A DNA stretch of 64,000 bases from Actinomadura cremea (GCF_014648495.1 NZ_BMRF01000016.1:124001-188000); one strand, 5' to 3'. Positions 17,681 through 26,168 are shown, numbered from the stretch's first letter. A program made the numbers and translations. Notes: a model not told the origin generated them from the letters alone.

Positions 17681-18603
17681 GCCGACTCCGGGGTGAGACG
17701 AGGGTCGAGGGCGACGCAGAGGACGTCCACGAGCAGGTTCAGCGCGATGTACGCCACGGTGATCGTGACGATCGCCGCCTCCACGACCGCGTAGTCGCGG
17801 TTGGTGATCGCGTCGACCATCAGCGAGCCGATCCCGGGCCAGGAGAAGACGACCTCGATGATCACTGCGTTGGCGATGAAGTTGCCCATCAGCAGCCCGA
17901 GGACGGTGACGACCGGGAGGGCGATGTTGCGGGCGACGTGCACGTACAGCACGGCGCCCTCGCCGGTGCCCTTGGCGCGGGCGGTACGGACGTAGTCCTT
18001 GCCGCTCTCCTCGAGCGCGCCGTTGCGGACGAGCCGCGCGAGCCAGCCGATGAACGGCAGCGCGAGCGTCAGCGACGGCAGGATCACCGCCTCCGGGCCG
18101 CCCCCGGCCGTGCTCGGCAGCCAGTTGAGCTGCCGGGCGAACAGCAGGATCAGCACGATGCCCAGCCAGAACGACGGCAGCGCCTGGCCGACCAGCGAGC
18201 CGGTGGAGACCAGCAGGTCCAGGAGCTTCCCCGGCCGGCGGGCGCACAGCATCCCGAGCGGGAACCCGGCGGCGAGGGTGATGAGGAGCGCGAGCGCGGC
18301 CAGCGTCAGCGTGGCAGGGAACCGGTCGAGGACCGCCCCCATCGCACCGCCGCCGAGCCGCCACGAGTCCCCGAAGTCGCCGCGCAGCACGTCGCCCATG
18401 TGCCCGACGTACTGCCGCCACAGCGGGTCGTCCAGGCCGAAGCGGGCCCGGACGGCGGCGAGCTGGTCGGCGGAGGCGTCCGGGCCGAGGATCAGGGTGG
18501 CCGGGTCGCCGGGCACGACGCGGACGACGACGAACACGAGGGTGATCGCGCCCCAGGCGACGATCAGCGCCTGGCCGGCGCGTCTCAGCAGGAACCGTCC
18601 CAT
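17677..18603 (-). CDS. Dipeptide/oligopeptide-type ABC transporter permease (DppB-like)
   Basis: A 308-residue permease starting 'MGRFLLRRAGQALIVAWGA' with 'VVRVVPGDPATLILGPDAS', the usual DppB opening. Six membrane segments follow, with the EAA loop 'RTARAKGTGEGAVLYVHVARN' and the C-terminal 'RDYAVVEAAIVTI' motif. The ATG overlaps the stop of the LacI regulator gene (ATGA), so translation is probably coupled. Confidence 0.92.
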   Translation of the reverse strand: MGRFLLRRAGQALIVAWGAITLVFVVVRVVPGDPATLILGPDASADQLAAVRARFGLDDPLWRQYVGHMGDVLRGDFGDSWRLGGGAMGAVLDRFPATLTLAALALLITLAAGFPLGMLCARRPGKLLDLLVSTGSLVGQALPSFWLGIVLILLFARQLNWLPSTAGGGPEAVILPSLTLALPFIGWLARLVRNGALEESGKDYVRTARAKGTGEGAVLYVHVARNIALPVVTVLGLLMGNFIANAVIIEVVFSWPGIGSLMVDAITNRDYAVVEAAIVTITVAYIALNLLVDVLCVALDPRLTPESA

Positions 18604-19664
18604 CAGATCCCTCCCTTCGAGGGCGCGGTCGACGCGCGGACGACCAGCTCGGCGGGCAGCAGCGTCCGCCGGGGCTCGGCCGCGGCCGGCTCGCCGGTCA
18701 TCCGCTCCAGGAGCCGGTCCACGGCCGCCGCGCCGACCCGGGCGGCGGGCAGCCGGACCGTCGTGAGCGGCGGCGCCAGGTAGGCGGCGAACGCGTGGTC
18801 GCCGTGCCCCGCCACGCGGACGTCCCGGGGGACGCTCAGCCCGTGCTCGGTGAACGCCCGGTACACCCCGAGCGCGAAGTAGTCGTTGCCCGCCAGGACG
18901 GCGGCGCCGGGCTCGATGCGGGCCGCCAGCTCCCGCCCTATCTCGTAGGAGTCGACCGGGTCCCACGGCTCCGAGCTGGCCTCGCGCCGCCGCGTCGGCA
19001 CCTTGACCATGTGGTCGTCGCGGACCGTCACGCCGTGCTCGGCGAGGACCGCCCGGAACCCGCGGACGCGCTCCGCGACGGGGGAGATGTCCAGATCCTC
19101 CTCGACGAGGAACAGCTCGCGGGCACCGCGGGCGAGGAGGTGCTCGGTGGCCAGCCGCGCGCTGCCGTAGTAGTCGACGCCGATCAGGTCGGCGTCGAAC
19201 CCCGGCAGGTCGCGGTTGACGAGCACGACGGGCGTCCCGGCCGCGCCGAGCCGCGCCCAGTGTTCGGACCCGTGCTGGACGGGCACGGCGAGCACCCCGT
19301 CCACGCCCCAGCGCATCAGCTCGTCCACGACGCGCCGCTCGTTGTCGACGCTGTCCTCGGTGACCATCAGCATCAGCGAGTAGCCCCGCACCCGGCCGCG
19401 CTCCTCGATGGCGCTGATCAGCCGGGCGTAGAACGGGTTCGACGGGTTGGTGATGACGAGCCCGATCGTCATCGCGTTCCCCTGGACCAGCGAGCGCGCC
19501 ATCGTGTTCGGCACGTACCCGAGCCGTTCCGCCTCGGCGCGCACCCGCTCGCGCGTCTCCGGGCTCACCGCGTCCTTGCCGGCGAGGGCGCGGGACACGG
19601 TGTTGACCGAGAGGTCGAGCGCGGCGGCGATGTCGCGCAGGGTGGCCCTGCGGCGCGGTGTCAT
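18603..19664 (-). CDS. LacI family transcriptional regulator inside the transporter operon
   Basis: A 353-residue regulator. The HTH and hinge are 'ATLRDIAAALDLSVNTVSRALAGKDAVSPETRERV' (about residues 7-41), and the periplasmic-binding-fold ligand domain follows ('NPSNPFYARLISAIE', 'GVLAVPVQ'). GGAGGGCGGG precedes the ATG at 19664. It overlaps both neighbours by ATGA and so is made together with the transporter. LacI proteins usually sense sugars, which hints that the importer, although of the peptide class, carries a sugar-like substrate. The likely operator is the palindrome at 23676-23691. Confidence 0.92.
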   Translation of the reverse strand: MTPRRRATLRDIAAALDLSVNTVSRALAGKDAVSPETRERVRAEAERLGYVPNTMARSLVQGNAMTIGLVITNPSNPFYARLISAIEERGRVRGYSLMLMVTEDSVDNERRVVDELMRWGVDGVLAVPVQHGSEHWARLGAAGTPVVLVNRDLPGFDADLIGVDYYGSARLATEHLLARGARELFLVEEDLDISPVAERVRGFRAVLAEHGVTVRDDHMVKVPTRRREASSEPWDPVDSYEIGRELAARIEPGAAVLAGNDYFALGVYRAFTEHGLSVPRDVRVAGHGDHAFAAYLAPPLTTVRLPAARVGAAAVDRLLERMTGEPAAAEPRRTLLPAELVVRASTAPSKGGI

Positions 19665-21184
19665 GACGTTCCCGCCCTCCTTCCGACCGTCGACAGGTCG
19701 GGCTGGTTGTTGGCGGCCGCGGTGAATCCGGTGAGGCCGGAACGCAGCCCGTACGCGGTGGTCAGCGCGGCCGGGAAGACGCCGACCGCGTCGTCCCAGA
19801 TGGTGCCGCACGCCCGCGCGTACAGCTCCTCGCGCCGCGCGGAGTCGGCGGTCTCGCCCGCCTCCGCGAGGACGGCGTCCAGGGCGGGGTTCCGGTACCC
19901 CATCCGGTCGGCCTCGGAGGTGTAGAGGCGGCCGAGGGTGAACGCCGCGTCGCCGGTCGTCACGGTGTTGGTCTGCAGCTCCATGTCCCAGTCGAGGGAG
20001 TTGAGGCGCTGGAGCCACTGGGCCTTCTCGATGCTCTGCGGCCGGACCCGGACGCCGATCTCGGCCCAGGCCGAGATCATCGACTGGGCCAGCTCGCGGG
20101 CGAGCGGCCCGGTCGCGTCGAACCACATCATCGTGGTCTCGAAGCCGTCCGGGAGTCCGGCGTCGCGCAGCGCCCTGCGCGCCGCGTCCGGGTCGTACCG
20201 GTAGGGCGGCTGCTCGGCGTACCCGAACACCGTCGAGGGGATCGGCGCGCGCATCTGCTCGGCGCCCGCGCCGAACAGCCCGCCCACGATCTCCTCCAGG
20301 TCGAGCGCCTGCCACAGCGCCCGCCGGACGCGCGGGTCGGTGAACGGTTTCCGGCCGCAGTTGAACCACGTCAGGTAGTAGGTCCAGCTCGGCACCGTCT
20401 CGACCCGGACGCCGCGCCGCCCCTCCACTTCGCCGAGCTGGTCGGACGGGACCGGCCAGAGCAGGTCGACGTCCCCGTTCCGCAGCGCGGTGATCGCGCT
20501 GGAGGTCTCCCCGATGAACGGCATCGAGACGCCGGGGAGCCCGGCCGGGCCGCCCCAGTACCCGTCGAAGCGGGCGAGCTCGACGTCGGTCGACGGGGTG
20601 AACCCGGTGACGCGGAACGGTCCGGAGCCGACGGGCCGGCGCTTCTGCGCCGGGTCGGCCACGAGCCGGGCGGGGACGACGAACAGCAGCGTCAGGTTGA
20701 CGGGCAGCGTGCCCATCGGCCCGTCCGTCACGAACGTGACGCGGTGGTCGCCGTCCGCCCGTGCCGACCGGACGGGCGCCCACAGCGCCGACTGCGCCGA
20801 CTTCACCTCCTTCGTCCGCTCCACGCAGGCGACGACGTCCCGCGCGGTCAGCGGGCTCCCGTCGTGGAAGCGGACGCCGGGGCGCAGGTCGAACACCCAC
20901 GTCGTGTCGTCGGTCCGCTTCCACGACGTCGCCAGACCCGGTAGGAGCCCGCCGTCCTCGGGACGGACGAGGGTGTCGAACACGAGCCGCTTGACGATCA
21001 GCGACGCCTCGTCCACCGCCGTCCCCGCGTTGTACGGGTCCAGGTCGGTGACCGGCTGCCCGAACGCGGCGCGCAGCGACCCGTCCGGCGCGGACCCGCC
21101 GCCCGCCCGGCCGCAGCCGCCGAGCGCCACCGCCGACGCGGCCAGCCCGGCCAGCGCGAGGAACTCGCGCCTGCGCAGGTCCAT
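19661..21184 (-). CDS. ABC transporter substrate-binding lipoprotein (SBP_bac_5, Dpp/Opp class)
   Basis: A 507-residue extracellular binding protein of cluster C. The N-terminus 'MDLRRREFLALAGLAASAVALGGC' (first residues) combines a twin-arginine motif with a lipobox LGGC, so it is probably a Tat-exported lipoprotein. The family signature 'WKRTDDTTWVFDLRPGVRFHDG' and 'LTARDVVACVER' are present, and the C-terminus is complete. It should capture the substrate for the DppBCDF importer encoded downstream. The class binds peptides, nickel, haem or oligosaccharides; nothing in the sequence settles which. Confidence 0.92.
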   Translation of the reverse strand: MDLRRREFLALAGLAASAVALGGCGRAGGGSAPDGSLRAAFGQPVTDLDPYNAGTAVDEASLIVKRLVFDTLVRPEDGGLLPGLATSWKRTDDTTWVFDLRPGVRFHDGSPLTARDVVACVERTKEVKSAQSALWAPVRSARADGDHRVTFVTDGPMGTLPVNLTLLFVVPARLVADPAQKRRPVGSGPFRVTGFTPSTDVELARFDGYWGGPAGLPGVSMPFIGETSSAITALRNGDVDLLWPVPSDQLGEVEGRRGVRVETVPSWTYYLTWFNCGRKPFTDPRVRRALWQALDLEEIVGGLFGAGAEQMRAPIPSTVFGYAEQPPYRYDPDAARRALRDAGLPDGFETTMMWFDATGPLARELAQSMISAWAEIGVRVRPQSIEKAQWLQRLNSLDWDMELQTNTVTTGDAAFTLGRLYTSEADRMGYRNPALDAVLAEAGETADSARREELYARACGTIWDDAVGVFPAALTTAYGLRSGLTGFTAAANNQPDLSTVGRRAGTS

Positions 21185-21195
21185 GACGGCCCCTT

Positions 21196-21552
21196 TCAGC
21201 TCTTCAGCGCGAGGTAGATCATCACCTTGGCGGCGGGCGTCGCCCCGCCGGCCGGGGCGCCGGCCGGGTCGGCCTCGACGACGCCCTTGAGCCGGAGCCA
21301 GCCGCCGAACCCGGTCGACTCCCAGCTGACCAGGTCGCCGGAGACCTCGCGTTCCGCGCCGAGGTCGCACCAGTGCAGCCCGTCGGGGGAGATCTGCGCG
21401 GTGACCCGCATGCGGGTGCCGGCGCCCGTCCGCTCCAGCGTCCGGACGAACCAGCGGGCCTCCGCGGCCCACGCCACCTCGTAGGGCTCCGTCGCGAACT
21501 CGCCCGCCAGGGTGCGGTTGCGTTCCAGGACGGCAGTGAACGATTCGCGCAT
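21196..21552 (-). CDS. Small protein of unknown function, co-transcribed with transporter
   Basis: A 118-residue protein with no signal peptide or membrane segment. It appears beta-rich, with a core such as 'TRMRVTAQISPDGLHWCDLG' and 'GDLVSWESTGFGGWLRLKG', resembling a small carbohydrate-binding-like or jelly-roll fold, but I do not recognise a family. GGAG precedes the ATG at 21552. It lies 14 bases after the upstream gene and 11 bases before the lipoprotein gene, so it belongs to the operon. Confidence 0.7.
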   Translation of the reverse strand: MRESFTAVLERNRTLAGEFATEPYEVAWAAEARWFVRTLERTGAGTRMRVTAQISPDGLHWCDLGAEREVSGDLVSWESTGFGGWLRLKGVVEADPAGAPAGGATPAAKVMIYLALKS

Positions 21553-21566
21553 CGTGCCGGGGCTCC

Positions 21567-22517
21567 TCACCAGTCCACCGAGATCAGTACCGAGTCCAGG
21601 TACAGGAAGTTCCGCACGTCCGTGTGCGTCCTGACCGAGACGTAGAAGTTGAGCAGGTTCTCCAGCGACCCGTACTCCTCGTCGTACGGGGGCACGGGCA
21701 CGTCCCGCATGTCGTAGACGGTGTCGTTCACCTGCAGTTCGACGTTCGACCTGGTGCTCGTGTCGATCACCCACCGCACGTAGTGCCAGTTCACCTTGGT
21801 CGGGACCTCGTTGTAGCAGAGCTCCTGCGGCCCGCCGAACGGCTTCCAGTCGTCCGGGTCCGGCGCGGTGAAGTCGGCGGTCGGCGGGAGCTTGAGCTTG
21901 CCCTCGAAGTGCTCGCGCGGCGTCGGCTCCGGCACCGTCGGGTACACCCACTCGCGGCGGAGTTCGTTCTCCAGGTCGGTGTTCAGATAGCGGGCGACGC
22001 AGTGGTACCGGACGCCGTCGCAGATGTCGGTCGCGATGGTGAACGCGCCGAACTGCTGCTCCGACGGGTGCAGGTTCGCGTCCCACGGCCCGGCTCCGGC
22101 CTTGCCCGCCGCCCCGTTCTCCTCCGACGCCGCCTCGGTCTTGAACGTCAGGTACGCCTCGAACTGGACGCGGCCCCGCCCCGCCATCGTCAGCCGCCGG
22201 ATCGCGACCCCGGTGTGCCCGGCGAGGGGGCGCGTGGCGACCTTCAGCGCGTACGTCCCCGACATCGCGCCGTGCGTGCCGACGTCGAAGAAGTTGCACG
22301 AGCTGAGCTGCGGCGGCCGGAAGTCGCGCATGTGGTCGTCGACCGTGTCGAGGTTCCCGTGCCCGTCGTAGTTGCCGAGCAGTTCGATCCAGCCGTGGGT
22401 GCCGGAGTTGAAGTCGTCGTGGACGAGGATCCTGTCCAGCGGGTTGAAGCGGGACAGGGCGGGATCGGCCCGCCGGAGTTCCGCGGCCAGTGACCGCTCG
22501 CTCGCGGGGATGCTCAT
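21567..22517 (-). CDS. Conserved protein of unknown function, probably jelly-roll/lectin-like
   Basis: A 316-residue protein without signal peptide or membrane segment. Its motifs 'HDDFNSGTHGWIELLGNYDG', 'MSGTYALKVATRP', 'GRVQFEAYLTFKTE' and 'NFLYLDSVLISVDW' have the alternating pattern of a concanavalin/jelly-roll sandwich, as in glycoside-binding or polysaccharide-lyase accessory domains. It could be an actinobacterial DUF (DUF6772-like), which I cannot confirm. The ATG overlaps the stop of the upstream secreted-phosphatase gene (ATGA). Its position beside a LacI-controlled importer suggests handling of an extracellular glycan or glycoconjugate. Confidence 0.65.
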   Translation of the reverse strand: MSIPASERSLAAELRRADPALSRFNPLDRILVHDDFNSGTHGWIELLGNYDGHGNLDTVDDHMRDFRPPQLSSCNFFDVGTHGAMSGTYALKVATRPLAGHTGVAIRRLTMAGRGRVQFEAYLTFKTEAASEENGAAGKAGAGPWDANLHPSEQQFGAFTIATDICDGVRYHCVARYLNTDLENELRREWVYPTVPEPTPREHFEGKLKLPPTADFTAPDPDDWKPFGGPQELCYNEVPTKVNWHYVRWVIDTSTRSNVELQVNDTVYDMRDVPVPPYDEEYGSLENLLNFYVSVRTHTDVRNFLYLDSVLISVDW

Positions 22518-23644
22518 CGGGTGGGCTCCTGGATCCTGACGGTGGCGTGCATCATGTTGTGGTCGGAACGCAGCAGGTCACGCGGTTCGCCGGACTGCGC
22601 GGTCGTCTGCGGCACGAGCGTCCACTGCAGGACGCGCGTCCCGTCGCGGACGAAGATGTGGTCGATCTTGTCCTCGGACTTCGGCAGCGGGACGTCCCCG
22701 CCGTTGAACGAGGCGTACTCGGCGCCCGTGCGCCGCGCCGCGGGCGCGGCCTCGAACGCGTCGGCGTAGCCGGCGTCGGCGAACGCGTCGTACGGGCTCG
22801 CGCCGTCCGCCTTCGACGCGGAGTTCATGTCCCCGGCGAACACGACCGGCAGCCGCCGCGTGTACGGGTTCTCGCGGGTGAGGTACCGGGCCGTGCGGAG
22901 CGCGTCGGCGTGCCGGACCTCGTCCCAGTTCTTGGTCCAGCCGTTCGGGTCGGTGGCGCCGTTCTTCCGGTACTCCAGGTGCATGTCGACGACGACGAAC
23001 CGCAGGCCCGTCCGCTTCTCGCGCAGGGTGTTCCACGTCATCGTCTTGCCGTAGATCTCGGTGGAGTCGGGCAGCCACAGCAGGTCGTGCGGCAGTTCCC
23101 GGCCGCGCTCGTCCAGGTGGGAGAACCGGCGCGCGTCGTAGTAGGTGAAGCGTCCGGCCCCCGACTGCAGCGGGTAGCCCTCCTCCGGGTGCCGCGTCCC
23201 GGCGTAGTCGGCGGGCGCCTCGGCGTAGCCGCGCTCCCGCATCGCCTCGGTCAGCGGTGCCCGGAACGACTCGACGTCCACGCCCGGCTGCGTCGGCGTC
23301 GCGTTGTTGCCGATCTCCTGGGTGACGACGACGCCGGCGCGGGCCCGCGCGATGTCGTCGGCGACCCGGGCGGCGCGGCCGCCCGCCCAGGGGGCCAGCT
23401 TGGTCGCGCAGTCGCGGCCGATCGTGTCGACGCACTCCTGCTCCGTGGGCAGGCACCCGTGGCCGCAGGTGTTGTACGTCGCGATCCGCACGTCCACGAC
23501 GCGCCGGTCCGGCCGTGCCTGCTGGGCCTGTGCGGGCGGGACGAGCAGGGTCGCGCCGCACGCGGCGGCGGCGAGCACGGTGGTCACCCGGGCGGTGGTC
23601 ACCCGGGCCGTGGTCGGGAGGGCGGGGGGACGGGGTTTCCTCAT
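22514..23644 (-). CDS. Secreted endonuclease/exonuclease/phosphatase family protein
   Basis: A 376-residue protein, first gene of the nine-gene operon. The ATG at 23644 opens a signal peptide ending near 'VPPAQAQQ'. The EEP (DNase I-like) fold is shown by 'DVRIATYNTCGH', the catalytic Glu region 'GVVVTQEIGNN', 'VVDMHLEY', 'VVFAGDMNSASK' and the terminal 'LLRSDHNMMHA', giving the Asn, Glu, Asp-Asn and Asp-His set. A Cys-rich insert follows the first strand, suggesting disulphides. The fold covers DNases, sphingomyelinases and inositol-phosphate phosphatases. Release of a phosphate or phospholipid product for the linked importer is possible but unproven. Confidence 0.82.
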   Translation of the reverse strand: MRKPRPPALPTTARVTTARVTTVLAAAACGATLLVPPAQAQQARPDRRVVDVRIATYNTCGHGCLPTEQECVDTIGRDCATKLAPWAGGRAARVADDIARARAGVVVTQEIGNNATPTQPGVDVESFRAPLTEAMRERGYAEAPADYAGTRHPEEGYPLQSGAGRFTYYDARRFSHLDERGRELPHDLLWLPDSTEIYGKTMTWNTLREKRTGLRFVVVDMHLEYRKNGATDPNGWTKNWDEVRHADALRTARYLTRENPYTRRLPVVFAGDMNSASKADGASPYDAFADAGYADAFEAAPAARRTGAEYASFNGGDVPLPKSEDKIDHIFVRDGTRVLQWTLVPQTTAQSGEPRDLLRSDHNMMHATVRIQEPTR

Positions 23645-23675
23645 GTGCGTGAGGCCTTCCCATGTAGGCTGCGTC

Positions 23676-23691
23676 ACATTAACGTTAACGT
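23676..23691. promoter_or_regulatory. LacI-type palindromic operator
   Basis: ACATTAACGTTAACGT is a 16-bp palindrome with one mismatched pair; its core TTAACGTTAA is perfect and has the central CG typical of LacI-family sites. It lies 31 bases upstream of the first ATG of the nine-gene operon and is strikingly AT-rich for this genome. The LacI protein encoded at 18603-19664 is the likely ligand. Confidence 0.7.
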
Positions 23692-23748
23692 GATCGTTCA
23701 CACACCATCGATGTCCAGTCGTCCGCCTGTCAAGAGCCGAAAGGAAAT

Positions 23749-23784
23749 CGGCCCGGCCTTCCGTACGAGCGGACGGCCGGGCCG
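23749..23784. terminator. Hairpin between the symporter gene and the transporter operon
   Basis: CGGCCCGGCC-T-TCCG and its complement form a 15-bp stem with one mismatch and a 6-base loop. It sits between the 3' end of the symporter gene and the operator of the next operon, and may insulate the two transcription units. Confidence 0.55.
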
Positions 23785-23889
23785 CCGGCATGCCCGAAAT
23801 CCGCGGGAACCGGGCACCCGGTCCACCGACCGGAACGCTGCCGAACGCGGCCGGAACACGGCCGGGGGTGGGCGGCCGAGACGCGAAGC

Positions 23890-23924
23890 GGCCCGCGGCG
23901 GGCTCGGAAGAGCCGCCGCGGGCC
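23890..23924. terminator. Terminator of the symporter operon
   Basis: GGCCCGCGGCGG (23890-23901) pairs with its complement (23913-23924), and CTC/GAG extend the stem over a bulged G to a GGAA loop. It begins 23 bases past the symporter stop on the minus strand. Confidence 0.7.
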
Positions 23925-23947
23925 GGTGGGGAGGTGCGAGAGACCGG

Positions 23948-25558
23948 TCAGGTGCTGCTGGTCATCTCGATCTCCTTGATCTTCGGGTCGTTCTCGTCGG
24001 CGAGGTAGTCGTCCTCCTTGGTCGCGTCCACGCCGTCCTCGAGGTTCGCGGCGCGGCAGACCACGGTGCCGACCACCGCGACGACCACGTTGACGAGCAG
24101 TGCGAGGACGCCCACGTAGAGGGTCATCTTCGTGTCGAAGCCGAAGTCGCTCAGCGGGTAGGCCGAGCCGCCGAAGTGCTCCTTGCCCTTGGCCGGGTTC
24201 GGGATCTGGTACAGCAGCGCCAGGCCCACCAGCATGCCCGCCGCCCAGGCCACGATGAGCGCGCCGCGGTGGAACCAGCGGGTCATCAGCCCGAGCGCGA
24301 CCGCCGGGAGCGTCTGCAGGATGATCACGCCGCCGATCAGCTGCAGGTCGATGGAGAACTGCGGGTCCAGCAGCAGGATGCACGCCACCGCGCCGACCTT
24401 GACGACCAGCGACACCAGCTTGCTGACCGTGGCCTCCTGCTTCTCGGTCGCGTTCCGGTTGAAGTACTCCCGGTAGATGTTGCGGGTGAACAGGTTCGCC
24501 GCCGCGATCGACATGATCGCCGCGGGGACGAGCGCGCCGATGCCGACGGCGGCGAAGGCGACGCCCGCGAACCAGTCCGGGAACATCTGGTCGAACAGCA
24601 CCGGGACGACGGTGTTGCCGTCGGCCGTCCCGTCGTGGGAGACCGGCTCGACGCCCGCCGCGATGGCCATGTACCCCAGCAGCGCGATGAGGCCGAGCAC
24701 GAGGCTGTACGCCGGGAGCGCCGCCATGTTGCGCTTGATCACGTTGCGGTTCTTGCTGGCCAGGACGCCGGTGATGCTGTGCGGGTAGAGGAACAGCGCC
24801 ATCGCCGAGCCCAGCGCGAGCATCGCGTAGTTCAGCTGGTTCGAGCCGTCCAGCAGGATGCCGTCGCTGGGGTTGTCCGACGCGTCGAACTTGGCCTGCG
24901 CCGAGTCGAAGATGTCGCCCCAGCCGCCGAGCTTCGCGGGGATGTACAGCACCGCGACGATGATGACCAGGTAGATGAGGATGTCCTTGACGAAGGCGAT
25001 CAGCGCGGGCGCCCGCAGCCCGGACTGGTAGGTGTAGGCCGCCAGGATCACGAACGCGATGATGATCGGCCAGTGCCCGTGCACGCCCATCGTCTTCAGC
25101 ACGGCCTCGATGCCGACGAGCTGCAGCGCGATGTAGGGCATCGTCGCGACGATGCCGGTGATCGCGATGACCAGCGCCAGCGTCGGGGAGCCGAAGCGCG
25201 CCCGGACGAAGTCGGCCGGGGTGACGAAACCGTGCACGTGCGACACCGACCAGAGCCGGATCAGCACGAGGAAAACCAGCGGGTACACGACGATGGTGTA
25301 CGGCACGGCGTAGAACCCCGCGGCCCCGGCGCCGAACACCAGCGCGGGGACGGCGACGAACGTGTAGGCCGTGTAGAGGTCGCCGCCGATGAGGAACCAG
25401 GTGATCCAGCTGCCGAAGCTGCGGCCGCCCAGGCCCCACTCGTCCAGGTTGTCCATGGTCTCGGCCCTGCGCCAGCGGGCCGCGACGAAGCCCATCCCGC
25501 TGACCAGCAGGAAGAGGGCGGCGAAGATGACGATCTCGGTGATGTGGTCGCCCGCCAT
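23948..25558 (-). CDS. Sodium:solute symporter family monocarboxylate/acetate permease (MctP-like)
   Basis: A 536-residue membrane protein with about 13 hydrophobic segments. The SSS-family region 'GGDLYTAYTFVAVPALVFGAGAAGF' and 'LFLYPHSITGVLASKNRNVIKRNMA' match monocarboxylate permeases of the MctP group rather than ActP acetate permeases. The charged C-terminal tail is cytosolic. It lies four bases after a DUF3311 gene, the usual partner of this symporter in actinomycetes. Import of acetate, pyruvate or lactate would fit with the glyoxylate shunt genes nearby. Confidence 0.88.
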   Translation of the reverse strand: MAGDHITEIVIFAALFLLVSGMGFVAARWRRAETMDNLDEWGLGGRSFGSWITWFLIGGDLYTAYTFVAVPALVFGAGAAGFYAVPYTIVVYPLVFLVLIRLWSVSHVHGFVTPADFVRARFGSPTLALVIAITGIVATMPYIALQLVGIEAVLKTMGVHGHWPIIIAFVILAAYTYQSGLRAPALIAFVKDILIYLVIIVAVLYIPAKLGGWGDIFDSAQAKFDASDNPSDGILLDGSNQLNYAMLALGSAMALFLYPHSITGVLASKNRNVIKRNMAALPAYSLVLGLIALLGYMAIAAGVEPVSHDGTADGNTVVPVLFDQMFPDWFAGVAFAAVGIGALVPAAIMSIAAANLFTRNIYREYFNRNATEKQEATVSKLVSLVVKVGAVACILLLDPQFSIDLQLIGGVIILQTLPAVALGLMTRWFHRGALIVAWAAGMLVGLALLYQIPNPAKGKEHFGGSAYPLSDFGFDTKMTLYVGVLALLVNVVVAVVGTVVCRAANLEDGVDATKEDDYLADENDPKIKEIEMTSST

Positions 25559-25562
25559 CGGA

Positions 25563-25793
25563 TCAGCCCCGCTTCCTGGTCATGCGGTACACGAGGACGG
25601 TGCAGGTCACGCCGAGCGGAATGAACAGCATCTGGAGCCAGTAGAAGGCGGGGATGCCGGCCAGCCGGGGCGAGTCGCCGTTGAAGAGGAACGTCAGCAG
25701 CGGCAGGACGACGGGAACGATCAGCAGCCAGTTCCACGGGCTGCGATCGGAGCGGACCGGCCGCGCTCCATCGGGTTCTTCCTTCGAGTCCAA
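25563..25793 (-). CDS. DUF3311 small membrane protein, symporter partner
   Basis: A 76-residue protein with two membrane segments: 'WNWLLIVPVVLPLLTFLF', then 'YWLQMLFIPLGVTCTVLVYRMTRK'. This is the DUF3311 pattern seen directly upstream of SSS-family symporters. The start is a TTG at 25793, supported by GGAGG seven bases before it. It probably assists assembly or activity of the symporter, to which it is four bases adjacent. Confidence 0.85.
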   Translation of the reverse strand: MDSKEEPDGARPVRSDRSPWNWLLIVPVVLPLLTFLFNGDSPRLAGIPAFYWLQMLFIPLGVTCTVLVYRMTRKRG

Positions 25794-26117
25794 GGGGGGT
25801 CCTCCTCATCATGGACGTGTTGCTCGGCCCCGTCCGGATCGCGAGACGGGACCGTCTGGCAGGTGAAACCGGGTGAGCGTACCGTGAGCGGAGTCACAGG
25901 TCGATATCGGGGATGGCACATCCGGATGGACCGCTCCATAGGAACGTCGCCGCAGGTCGCAGGGGCGGCGGGCGTGGTCGGCCCACGCCTTGAGCGATCT
26001 TCGCCGAGACGAGCCGCCGAGGTTCGTCGAATCTTGCATGGCGCCGCCCGCACGCCGTCGTGCGGCGCCGCGCGCATCGGTCGACCCGGACGGGCGGGAC
26101 CCGGTAGTCTCGGTCCC
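25794..26117. other. Intergenic region between divergent DUF3311 and trp leader
   Basis: These 324 bases hold the promoter of the symporter operon (minus strand) and that of the trp operon (plus strand, 26081-26110). I see no gene in it. Confidence 0.5.
26081..26110 (+). promoter_or_regulatory. trp leader promoter
   Basis: A -35-like TCGACC at 26081-26086 and a -10-like TAGTCT at 26105-26110 are 18 bases apart. The -10 ends seven bases before the ATG of the leader peptide, so the transcript should begin at or next to the start codon. Confidence 0.6.
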
Positions 26118-26168
26118 ATGCGAACCGTGCCCCGCCGGATCACCGGCCAGTGGTGGTGGCGCCGCTAA
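26118..26168 (+). CDS. trpL: trp operon leader peptide
   Basis: A 16-residue peptide, MRTVPRRITGQWWWRR, with three consecutive Trp codons (26151-26159) just before the stop. A run of Trp codons next to a set of alternative hairpins is the defining feature of a trp attenuator: ribosome stalling when charged tRNA-Trp is scarce prevents termination. It lies about 105 bases upstream of the fused anthranilate synthase gene. The start appears leaderless. Confidence 0.9.
   Translation: MRTVPRRITGQWWWRR

Noticed and set aside
22490-25624. A 1044-codon open frame on the plus strand
   Set aside because: It is antisense to the EEP-fold, symporter and other conserved genes and is Arg/Ala/Val-rich low-complexity sequence, as expected from high-GC shadow frames.
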